DNA from: an uncultured Oscillospiraceae bacterium
Lineage (GTDB): Bacteria > Bacillota > Clostridia > Oscillospirales > Oscillospiraceae
Direction: 5' to 3'
Length of the DNA stretch: 64,000 bases
Assembly (NCBI GenBank): GCA_910585155.1
Contig: CAJUEC010000006.1
Span: forward strand, 1 to 64,000
The notes beneath the pieces are model-generated. The model saw only the letters and a program-made list of their open reading frames with translations, was not told the DNA's origin and searched no databases. The position numbers were made by a program, and so were the translations under genes. This document shows, piece after piece, positions 57,270 to 64,000 of this stretch (position 1 is the first letter of the stretch; every line of letters begins with the position of its first letter).

Positions 57270-59621
57270 ATGGTGATGGCAAAGATGAATTTGGTGATTG
57301 TGGAGTCGCCGGCAAAGGCGAAAACCATTGGAAAGTATCTGGGCCCCGGCTTTGAGGTAAAGGCGTCCATGGGCCATATCCGGGACCTGCCCAAGAGCAA
57401 GCTGGGGGTGGATGTGGCTACCTTTGAGCCGGACTACGAGAACATCAAGGACAAGGCGGATGTGATCAAGGATCTGCGCAAATCCGCCAAGGCCAGCGAC
57501 AAAATCTATCTGGCTACCGACCCGGACCGGGAGGGAGAGGCCATCTCCTGGCACCTTCAATCGGTGCTGGGGGTGCCCAAGGAAAAGACCTGCCGGGTGA
57601 CCTTCAATGAGATCACGCAGAAGGTGGTCAAGGAGTCCATCGCCAGCCCCCGGGACATCGACCAGGATTTGGTGGACGCCCAGCAGGCCCGGCGGGTGCT
57701 GGACCGCATTGTGGGCTATCAGCTCTCGCCCCTGCTGTGGAAGAAGATCAAGCGGGGCCTGTCGGCGGGGCGGGTGCAGTCGGTGGCCACCCGCCTGGCG
57801 GTGGAGCGGGAGGAGGAGATCCGCGCCTTTACGCCCCAGGAGTACTGGTCCATCACCGCCGACCTGGCCCGGGTGGCCCCCAATCTGGGCGGCTTCCAGG
57901 CGGAGTTCTACGGCAGGGAAAAGCGGATGGAGCTGACCTGTGAGAAGGAAGTTCAGGAGGTTGTAAGTGCCGTAAAGGATTCTCCCTTCACGGTTATCAG
58001 CGTGAAGCGGCAGGATAAGCACCGCAGCCCCGCGCCCCCCTTCACCACCTCCACCCTCCAGCAGGAGGCCTCCCGGAAGCTGAACATGATCCCCCGGCGC
58101 ACCATGTCTATCGCCCAGCAGCTCTACGAGGGCATTGACATCCAGGGCGTGGGCACGGTGGGTCTGATCACCTATATGCGTACCGACTCGCTGCGGCTGT
58201 CTGAGGAGGCGCTGGCGGCGGCCAAAACCTTCATTCAGAGCCGGTACGGCAAGCAGTACTACCCGGAAAAGACCCGGCGCTTCAAGTCCAAGGGCAACGC
58301 CCAGGACGCCCACGAGGCCATTCGCCCCTCCGATGTGAACCTCACCCCGGAGGACCTAAAAAAGAGCCTCACCGCCGACCAATACCGCCTGTACAAGCTG
58401 ATCTGGAGCCGCTTTCTGGCCTGCCAGATGGCGGTGGCGGTGTATGACAGCGTCACCATCGAGACGGAGTCGGCGGGCTACCGGTTCCGGGCCAGCCACT
58501 CTTCTGTGAAGTTTAACGGCTTTACAGCGGTTTATGAGGAGGGGCGGGACGAGGACGAGGAGGCCCCCCAGTCGCCCCTGCCCGACCTGAAGGAGGGGGA
58601 GGGGCTGAAGCTGAACAGCCTGACCCCGGGCCAGCACTTCACCCAGCCCCCCGCCCGGTTCACCGAGGCCACCCTCATCAAGGCGCTGGAGGAGAAGGGG
58701 GTGGGCCGTCCGTCCACCTACGCCCCCACCATCTCCACCATCACCGACCGGCAGTATGTGGTGAAGGAGGGCAAGTATCTGCGCCCCACGCCCCTGGGCG
58801 AGGTGGTCACAGGGCTGATGAAGGAGAAGTTCCCTGACATTGTGGACACCGACTTCACCGCCCAGATGGAGAGCCGCCTGGACAAGGTGGAGGCGGGGGA
58901 GGCCCAGTGGAAGCAGGTGCTGGGGGAGTTCTACACCGGCTTTGACGCGGAGCTGAAGAAGGCGGAGAGCGAGCTGGACGGGGAGCGCATCAAGGTGCCG
59001 GATGAGGAATCCGACGAGGTGTGCGACCTGTGCGGACGGAAAATGGTGGTGAAAATGGGCCGGTTCGGGCGGTTTTTGGCCTGCCCCGGCTGGCCGGAGT
59101 GCACCTTTACCAAGCCGCTGGTGGTGGAGATGCCCGGGCGGTGCCCCAAGTGCGGGGGCCGGCTGGTGAAGCGCACCGGCGTGAGCAAGAAGAACAACAA
59201 GCAGTACACCTATTATTGCTGTGAGCATTTGAACAGCAAGGTGGAGGCCAAGCGGTGTGATTTCATGACCTGGGACGTGCCGGTGAAGGACAACTGCCCC
59301 ATCTGCGGCTGGACCATGTTCAAGCTGGCGGGGAAGGGCTTCAAGCGGCCCTTCTGCATCAATGAGGCCTGCTCCAATTTCACGCCGGAGGACAAACGGG
59401 GCGGATATAAGAAGAAGACGGACAGCGCCCCGGCGGAACAGGGCGAGGCGGCGGAAAAGCCCGCGAAAAAAACCGCGGCCAAAAAGACCACCTCCTCGGC
59501 CAAGACCACGGCGGCGAAAAAGACCACAGCCACCAAGAAAACCGCCGCGAAGAAGACGGCCTCCGCCAAGAAGACCGCCACGGCCAAGAAAACCACTGCG
59601 AAAAAGACCACTGACTCCTGA
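57270..59621 (+). CDS. topA: DNA topoisomerase I with lysine-rich tail
   Basis: A 783-residue type IA enzyme that relaxes negative supercoils. TOPRIM motifs NLVIVESPAKAKTIGKYLG and ATDPDREGEAISWHL, active tyrosine Y302 in GLITYMRTDS, and three C-terminal zinc ribbons (CDLCGRKM..., CPKCGGRL..., CPICGWTM...). The last 55 residues are almost only A, K, T and S in KKTTA-type repeats, like histone H1 tails. ATG 57270 lies 3 bases after the dprA stop with GGAG upstream; ATG 57276 is the alternative. Confidence 0.97.
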   Translation: MVMAKMNLVIVESPAKAKTIGKYLGPGFEVKASMGHIRDLPKSKLGVDVATFEPDYENIKDKADVIKDLRKSAKASDKIYLATDPDREGEAISWHLQSVLGVPKEKTCRVTFNEITQKVVKESIASPRDIDQDLVDAQQARRVLDRIVGYQLSPLLWKKIKRGLSAGRVQSVATRLAVEREEEIRAFTPQEYWSITADLARVAPNLGGFQAEFYGREKRMELTCEKEVQEVVSAVKDSPFTVISVKRQDKHRSPAPPFTTSTLQQEASRKLNMIPRRTMSIAQQLYEGIDIQGVGTVGLITYMRTDSLRLSEEALAAAKTFIQSRYGKQYYPEKTRRFKSKGNAQDAHEAIRPSDVNLTPEDLKKSLTADQYRLYKLIWSRFLACQMAVAVYDSVTIETESAGYRFRASHSSVKFNGFTAVYEEGRDEDEEAPQSPLPDLKEGEGLKLNSLTPGQHFTQPPARFTEATLIKALEEKGVGRPSTYAPTISTITDRQYVVKEGKYLRPTPLGEVVTGLMKEKFPDIVDTDFTAQMESRLDKVEAGEAQWKQVLGEFYTGFDAELKKAESELDGERIKVPDEESDEVCDLCGRKMVVKMGRFGRFLACPGWPECTFTKPLVVEMPGRCPKCGGRLVKRTGVSKKNNKQYTYYCCEHLNSKVEAKRCDFMTWDVPVKDNCPICGWTMFKLAGKGFKRPFCINEACSNFTPEDKRGGYKKKTDSAPAEQGEAAEKPAKKTAAKKTTSSAKTTAAKKTTATKKTAAKKTASAKKTATAKKTTAKKTTDS

Positions 59622-59758
59622 ACTGTGGTGAAAAACCGTGATGCAGGGCAGGGGTCTGGCCTTCGGCTTGGCCGGCGGTGCGCCGCTGGCTTACCGCTCC
59701 CGCCGCTGCAGGCGTAGCGCGTCAAAAATAGAGATCCGTGAGTAAAGGACGATATTTG

Positions 59759-61060
59759 ATGAATGTAACCGTCATCGGCGCGGGCTTGGCCGGGTGCGAG
59801 TGCGCCTGGCAGCTGGCCCAGCGGGGGGTGTCTGTCACCCTTTGTGAGATGAAGCCGCAAAAGATGACCCCCGCCCACCACAGCCCCGGCTTCGCTGAGC
59901 TGGTGTGCTCCAACTCCCTGCGGTCCGACCAGCTGGAGAACGCCGTGGGGCTGCTGAAGGAGGAACTGCGCCGGTGCGGGTCTTTGATCCTGCGCTGCGC
60001 CGACCAGACCCGGGTGGAGGCGGGGGGCGCCCTGGCCGTGGACCGGGAGGGGTTCTCCGCCGCCGTCACCGCCGCTGTCCGGAGCCATCCGGGGATCACG
60101 GTGGCGGAGGGGGAGGTCACCTCTATTCCCGATGGCCAGGTGGTGGTGGCCTCCGGCCCGCTGACCTCGGATGGGCTGTCCGCCGCCATTGCGGAGCTGC
60201 TCCCCGGGGACAGCTACCTGAATTTCTACGACGCCGCCGCCCCCATCGTTACCTTTGAGAGCATCGACATGGACCACGCCTGGTTCGCCTCCCGCTACGA
60301 CCGGGGGACGGCGGATTACATCAACTGCGCCCTGTCCGAGGAGGAGTACCTGGCCTTCTGGAGGGAGCTGTGCGGGGCCCAGGAGGCGGAGGTCCACGGC
60401 TTTGAGGACAAAAACGTGTTTGAGGGCTGTATGCCCGTGGAGGTCATGGCCCGGCGGGGGGTGCAGACCCTGGCCTTCGGCCCGCTGAAGCCCCGCGGCC
60501 TCCCTGACCCGAAAACCGGGCGGGAGCCCTACGCCGTGGTGCAGCTGCGCCGGGACAACGCCCAGGGGACGCTGTACAATCTGGTGGGCTTCCAGACCCA
60601 TTTGAAATGGGGGGAGCAGAAGCGGGTGTTCTCCATGATCCCGGCGCTGAAAAACGCGGAATACGTGCGCTACGGGGTGATGCACCGCAACACCTATCTC
60701 AACTCGCCCAGGCTGCTGGACCGCTATTACCGGGTGCGGGGGAACGAGCGCGTGGCCTTCGCCGGGCAGATCACCGGGGTGGAGGGGTATGTGGAGTCCA
60801 CCGCCTCCGGCTTTCTGGCGGGGGTGGAGCTGGCCCGCCGCCTGCTGGGTCAGGAGCCCTTGGATTTTCCCCAGGAGACGGCTATTGGTGCGCTGGCGCT
60901 GTATGTCAGCCGTGAGGGCGTGGCGGATTTCCAGCCCATGAACATCAACTTTGGCATCATGCCCCCCCTGGACCACAGGGTCAAGGGCAAGCGAAACAAA
61001 AACGGGGCGCTGTCCCAGCGCTCGCTGGGCATCGTGGACGGACTGAAAGAGAGACTATAA
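59759..61060 (+). CDS. trmFO: Methylenetetrahydrofolate-tRNA-(uracil-5-)-methyltransferase
   Basis: A 433-residue flavoenzyme that makes T54 in tRNA using methylene-THF. FAD loop VTVIGAGLAGCECAWQLAQRG, CSNSLRSDQLENAVGLLKEEL, NLVGFQTHLKWGEQKRVFSMIP and QITGVEGYVES are diagnostic. ATG 59759 is preferred, with AAAGGA 9 bases upstream. The gap after topA (59622-59758) has a GC-rich palindrome (GGCCTTCGGCTTGGCCGGCGG) like other intergenic elements here. Confidence 0.96.
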   Translation: MNVTVIGAGLAGCECAWQLAQRGVSVTLCEMKPQKMTPAHHSPGFAELVCSNSLRSDQLENAVGLLKEELRRCGSLILRCADQTRVEAGGALAVDREGFSAAVTAAVRSHPGITVAEGEVTSIPDGQVVVASGPLTSDGLSAAIAELLPGDSYLNFYDAAAPIVTFESIDMDHAWFASRYDRGTADYINCALSEEEYLAFWRELCGAQEAEVHGFEDKNVFEGCMPVEVMARRGVQTLAFGPLKPRGLPDPKTGREPYAVVQLRRDNAQGTLYNLVGFQTHLKWGEQKRVFSMIPALKNAEYVRYGVMHRNTYLNSPRLLDRYYRVRGNERVAFAGQITGVEGYVESTASGFLAGVELARRLLGQEPLDFPQETAIGALALYVSREGVADFQPMNINFGIMPPLDHRVKGKRNKNGALSQRSLGIVDGLKERL

Positions 61061-61076
61061 AGAGGAGGCCGACGGA

Positions 61077-62123
61077 ATGCGCATCATTGTGGACGCAATG
61101 GGGGGCGACAACGCGCCGGAGGCGCCGGTCAAGGGCGCGCTTTTGGCAATTGAGGAATACGGCGTGGAGGTGGTCCTGGTGGGCCGGGGGGAGGACATTT
61201 TGGAGGCCCTCCACAGCGCGGGGGTGGGGGAGCTGCCTCCGGGCCTGTCCATCACCCACGCGGACCAGGTGGTGGAGATGTGCGACAACCCGGCCACCGC
61301 CTTCAAGGAGAAGAAAGATTCCTCCCTGACTGTGGGGCTGAATCTGCTGAAAAGCGGAGAGGGGGACGCTTTTGTGTCCGCCGGGTCCACGGGGGCGCTG
61401 CTGTCGGCGGCCACCCTGCTGGTGAAGCGCATCAAGGGCATCCGCCGGGCGGCCATGGCCCCAGTGGTGCCCACGGGCGGGGGCGGCTCGGTGCTGGTGG
61501 ACTGCGGCGCCACCGCCGAGGGCACGCCGGAGTTCCTGCTCCAGTTCGCCTTCATGGGCAGTTACTACGCAGAGCGGGTGCTGGGCCGGCCCGAGCCCCG
61601 GGTGGGCCTGCTGAACATCGGCACGGAGCCCTCCAAGGGCACCGGCCTCCAGCGGGAGGCCTATCAGCTGCTCCAGAAGGCCAAGGAGGAGGGCCGGGTG
61701 AACTTCGTGGGCAATGTGGAGGCCCGGGAGGCGGTGGAGGGGGCCGTGGACGTCATCGTGGCGGACGGCTACTCCGGGAACATCTTCCTCAAGGCGGTGG
61801 AGGGCGCGGGGCTGTTCCTCACCCGGGAAATGAAGAAGATGTTCATGAGGAGCTTCAAAACGAAGATCGCCGCCCTGCTGATGAAGGACGGCCTGCGGGA
61901 CTTCAAAAAGCTGCTGGACGCCAACGAGGTGGGGGGCACGGCGCTGCTGGGCATCTCCAAGCCGGTGGTGAAGGCCCACGGTTCCTCCAATGGCTATGCC
62001 ATGAAAAACGCCATCCGGCAGGCCATTGAATGCAAGCGCTCGGGCATGATTGAGGACATCGTGGAAAACGTGGAGCATATGCGTCTGCCGGTCCGGCCTG
62101 CGGGCGGCGAATCTGACGAATAA
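61077..62123 (+). CDS. plsX: Phosphate acyltransferase PlsX
   Basis: A 348-residue enzyme that turns acyl-ACP into acyl-phosphate, the first step of phospholipid synthesis in Firmicutes. MRIIVDAMGGDNAPEAPVKGALLA, FVSAGSTGALLSAATLLV, VLVDCGATAEGTPEFLLQFA and GLLNIGTEPSKGTGLQREAYQLL are typical. AGAGGAGG precedes the ATG. Only 16 bases after trmFO, and upstream of acpP, whose product is its substrate carrier. Confidence 0.97.
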   Translation: MRIIVDAMGGDNAPEAPVKGALLAIEEYGVEVVLVGRGEDILEALHSAGVGELPPGLSITHADQVVEMCDNPATAFKEKKDSSLTVGLNLLKSGEGDAFVSAGSTGALLSAATLLVKRIKGIRRAAMAPVVPTGGGGSVLVDCGATAEGTPEFLLQFAFMGSYYAERVLGRPEPRVGLLNIGTEPSKGTGLQREAYQLLQKAKEEGRVNFVGNVEAREAVEGAVDVIVADGYSGNIFLKAVEGAGLFLTREMKKMFMRSFKTKIAALLMKDGLRDFKKLLDANEVGGTALLGISKPVVKAHGSSNGYAMKNAIRQAIECKRSGMIEDIVENVEHMRLPVRPAGGESDE

Positions 62124-62151
62124 AATGGCGAAAAAATTGTCAAAAATACTA

Positions 62152-62180
62152 TTGACAGCCAGCGCCAAAGCCCCTATTAT
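62152..62180 (+). promoter_or_regulatory. Promoter of acpP
   Basis: TTGACA (62152-62157) and TATTAT (62175-62180) are 17 bases apart. No FapR box was seen. Confidence 0.8.
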
Positions 62181-62218
62181 GTTGTTGATTAAAGCAACAT
62201 AAAAGGAGCTGCTCAAAC

Positions 62219-62452
62219 ATGTTTGAGAAACTGTGTAAACTGATTGCTGAGCAATTTGGCGTGGACCCCGAGACCATTACCGCCGACACCGCCTTTGTGG
62301 AGGATCTGGGCGCGGATTCCGTGGACCTGATGGACCTGTCCATGGCGCTGGAGGACGAGTTCGGCATGGAGGAGATGGACAGCGAGGACATCGAATCCAT
62401 TGTCACAGTTGGCGACCTGCATAAGTACATGCAGGAGCGTCTGGATGCCTGA
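62219..62452 (+). CDS. acpP: Acyl carrier protein
   Basis: A 77-residue, acidic, four-helix carrier. Ser34 in EDLGADSVDLMDL is the phosphopantetheine site. AAAGGAGC precedes the ATG. Between plsX and rnc as in Bacillus, but without fapR, fabD or fabG beside it. Its own promoter and a terminator suggest it can be made alone at high level. Confidence 0.97.
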   Translation: MFEKLCKLIAEQFGVDPETITADTAFVEDLGADSVDLMDLSMALEDEFGMEEMDSEDIESIVTVGDLHKYMQERLDA

Positions 62453-62470
62453 CATTGCGTATCAACGGTG

Positions 62471-62498
62471 AAAAAGTCCCGCCAAGGCGGGGCTTTTT
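62471..62498 (+). terminator. Terminator of acpP
   Basis: CCCGCC-AA-GGCGGG stem extended by AAAAAG/CTTTTT; ends with five T, 18 bases before rnc. Confidence 0.85.
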
Positions 62499-62516
62499 CT
62501 GTAGCGGAGGGAGCTT

Positions 62517-63188
62517 ATGAACGAGCTGGAAGAAAAGCTGGGCTACCGTTTTCGGGACCGGGGACTGCTGGAGCACGCCATGACCCACAGCTCCTACGCC
62601 AACGAGCACCGGGGCGCGGGGCTGACCAGCAACGAGCGGCTGGAATTCCTGGGGGACTCGGTGCTGGGGGTGGTGGTGGCGGACTACCTGTTCCACGAGC
62701 ACCCGGACATGCCCGAGGGGGAGCTGACCCGCACCCGGGCGGCTCTGGTGTGCGAGGGGAGCCTCCACGAGGCGGCCAGGGGCCTGGGGCTGGGCCGCTA
62801 TCTCCGCCTGGGCAAGGGGGAGGACGCCGGGGGCGGCCGGAAGCGGCCCTCCATCCTGGCGGACGCCACCGAGGCCATGCTGGCCGCCGTCTACCTGGAC
62901 GGGGGGATGGCGGCGGTGCGGCCCATCATCCGGGCGCTGATCCTGGACAAGGAGGAGGAGAAGGCCGCCGACCGGGACTACAAGACCGCCCTCCAGGAGC
63001 TGGTGCAGCGCACGCCGGGGGCGGCGGTGAGCTATGCCCTGGTGCGGGAGAGCGGCCCGGACCACTGCCGCAGCTTTGAGATGGAGGCGTCGGTGGACGG
63101 GAAGGTCATCGGCGCGGGCGCGGGCCGGACCAAGAAGGAGGCCGAGCAGATGGCGGCAAAGGCGGCGCTGGAAAAGCTGAACGGGTGA
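62517..63188 (+). CDS. rnc: Ribonuclease III
   Basis: A 223-residue double-strand RNA endonuclease for rRNA processing. The signature NERLEFLGDSVLG (39-51) has the catalytic acidic residues, a second acidic site DATEAMLAAVYLDGG follows, and a dsRNA-binding domain (about 153-222) closes the protein. GCGGAGGGAGC lies upstream of the ATG. It normally precedes smc; here a small membrane protein and scpA follow. Confidence 0.97.
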   Translation: MNELEEKLGYRFRDRGLLEHAMTHSSYANEHRGAGLTSNERLEFLGDSVLGVVVADYLFHEHPDMPEGELTRTRAALVCEGSLHEAARGLGLGRYLRLGKGEDAGGGRKRPSILADATEAMLAAVYLDGGMAAVRPIIRALILDKEEEKAADRDYKTALQELVQRTPGAAVSYALVRESGPDHCRSFEMEASVDGKVIGAGAGRTKKEAEQMAAKAALEKLNG

Positions 63189-63205
63189 GCTGAGGAGACT
63201 GCGAT

Positions 63206-63607
63206 TTGGATAAGGCCGAACTGCAAGAACGTATGCGGAAGCTTTTGCAAAGGCAGCGGATGTGCTTGACCATTCAAAAGCTGCTCATTGTGTTGGCAAT
63301 TGTGTTTTATCAATGCGCAATCGTATTGCTGCCCGCCCGCGTGGTGCTTGTCATAGTCTGCGGCGGGATCTTGTCCAATCAGGCGACTTCACTTGCCAGG
63401 GGAAAATTCCCCGATGTTCCTCTGCGGGCGTGCCGCATTGGTAAAGGAGAGGGTTGGGACCCATACATCATGGAAGAAGCCAAACGGCTCGATGACGCAT
63501 TGACGGTCAAGCTGTTGAAATTCAACCGTTGGACGATTTATCATGTTGTGGTCGGGGTGTTGGGTAATGTACTGATGTGGTTTCTCTCAGCCGCCCTTGT
63601 TTTTTGA
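63206..63607 (+). CDS. Small two-span membrane protein, function unknown
   Basis: A 133-residue product with a basic, helical N-terminus (RMRKLLQRQRM), a long hydrophobic stretch (about 24-58, possibly two spans) and a second one at the C-terminus (110-132). Starts at TTG 63206 with AGGAG 8 bases upstream. Codon use is clearly less GC-rich than rnc and scpA around it, so it may be a recent insertion between two core genes. No family recognised. Confidence 0.6.
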   Translation: MDKAELQERMRKLLQRQRMCLTIQKLLIVLAIVFYQCAIVLLPARVVLVIVCGGILSNQATSLARGKFPDVPLRACRIGKGEGWDPYIMEEAKRLDDALTVKLLKFNRWTIYHVVVGVLGNVLMWFLSAALVF

Positions 63608-63624
63608 GAAAAAATTTGCTATAA
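63597..63624 (+). promoter_or_regulatory. Promoter of scpA
   Basis: TTGTTT (63597-63602) and TATAAT (63619-63624) are 16 bases apart, about 28 bases before the gene. Confidence 0.5.
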
Positions 63625-63651
63625 TATCCCTATTATGGAAGGGAGGGGCGC

Positions 63652-64000
63652 CATGGAAGCCCCCATCTACCACCTGGACAAGGTGGTGAAGGCCAAGCAG
63701 GAGGACATGGAGGACTTCGACGGCCCCCTGGACCTGATTCTCCACCTGCTGAGCAAAAACAAAATCGAGATCCGGGACATCAACATCTCCCAGCTGCTGG
63801 ACCAGTACCTGGCCTGGATGGCCCAGCGGGAGGAGCTGAACCTGGAGGTGGCCAGCGAGTTCGTCACCATGGCCGCCCATCTGGTGTATATCAAGACCCG
63901 GATGCTTTTGTCCATCGACGACGAGGTGGCCATGAGCGAGATGGAAGAGCTGATGGCCGCCCTGGAGGAGCACAAGAGCCAGGAGACCTATGTGAGGATC
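63652..64000 (+). CDS. scpA: Segregation and condensation protein A, C-terminus cut off
   Basis: The first 116 residues are present and the frame is open to the window end. FDGPLDLILHLLSKNKIEIRDINISQLLDQYL and EFVTMAAHLVYIKTRMLL are the standard ScpA kleisin N-terminus, which joins the SMC neck. ATG 63652 has GGGAGG 6 bases upstream; an ATG at 63634 in the same frame would place that site inside the gene. scpB is expected beyond the edge. Confidence 0.95.

Overview
This 64-kb window reads as a chromosomal segment of a GC-rich anaerobic Clostridia species, most likely of the Oscillospiraceae (Flavonifractor/Lawsonibacter/Pseudoflavonifractor type). The placement is inference. It rests on Firmicutes-type genes (DUF1540, DUF3842, yajC followed by a TIGR04086 protein, ScpA, TrmFO, TmcAL), strong AGGAGG ribosome binding sites, sigma-A-like promoters, a T-box leader, very GC-rich codon use, and a fermentative, amino-acid-oriented gene set. 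No phage, insertion-sequence transposase, CRISPR array, rRNA or tRNA gene was seen.

Layout. 1-2.8 kb (minus): a cut-off VOC protein, an ECF-transporter ATPase, a VanZ-like protein and an RlmI-like methyltransferase. 2.9-7.1 kb (minus): a polyamine-type potA-potB-potCD operon in which permease and binding protein are one polypeptide. 7.3-10.4 kb: glutamate dehydrogenase, divergent from an ECF sigma factor with a DUF4179 membrane partner. 10.6-14.9 kb (plus): rpmG-secE-nusG-rplK-rplA and rplJ-rplL, broken up by repeated, hairpin-rich intergenic elements. 15-19 kb: ruvX, then ackA divergent from tmcAL. 19-29 kb: pepT, a rhomboid-like membrane protein, an exo/endonuclease-fold protein, a MATE exporter, a CmpB-like membrane protein, an SLH-domain surface protein, GtrA and an iron alcohol dehydrogenase. 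29.5-36.8 kb (plus): DUF3842, a sugar nucleotidyltransferase, an aldose-epimerase-like protein, RidA, tgt, yajC, a TIGR04086 protein, greA and lysS.

36.9-42.8 kb (minus): DUF2200 protein and the branched-chain amino acid genes ilvB-ilvN-ilvC-ilvD, with a T-box leader. 43-53.3 kb (mostly minus): DUF1540, a membrane protein, serine dehydratase sdaAB-sdaAA, a zinc-ribbon protein, pyruvate kinase with a coupled acetyltransferase, a CNNM/CorC-type CBS protein, thioredoxin, a glycosyltransferase and UDP-galactopyranose mutase. 53.5-64 kb (plus): a DivIVA-like coiled-coil protein fused by overlap to a lone fumarase beta-type gene, an rRNA/tRNA methyltransferase, dprA-topA-trmFO-plsX-acpP-rnc, a small membrane protein and the start of scpA.

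Metabolically, pyruvate kinase, serine dehydratase, acetate kinase and glutamate dehydrogenase fit fermentation of sugars and amino acids. RidA, which clears reactive imines, suits a cell with active serine dehydratase and ilv enzymes.

The most unusual content lies between genes. There are at least four copies of a ~125-bp structured element with compensatory stem changes (three in the ribosomal-protein cluster), two 164-bp MITE-like elements with matching terminal inverted repeats, a third MITE-like element inside the pyk leader, and two cases (sdaAB, glf) where a piece of a gene end is duplicated around a palindrome-rich spacer. All starts, promoters and RNA folds were read by eye and have not been tested by alignment or experiment.
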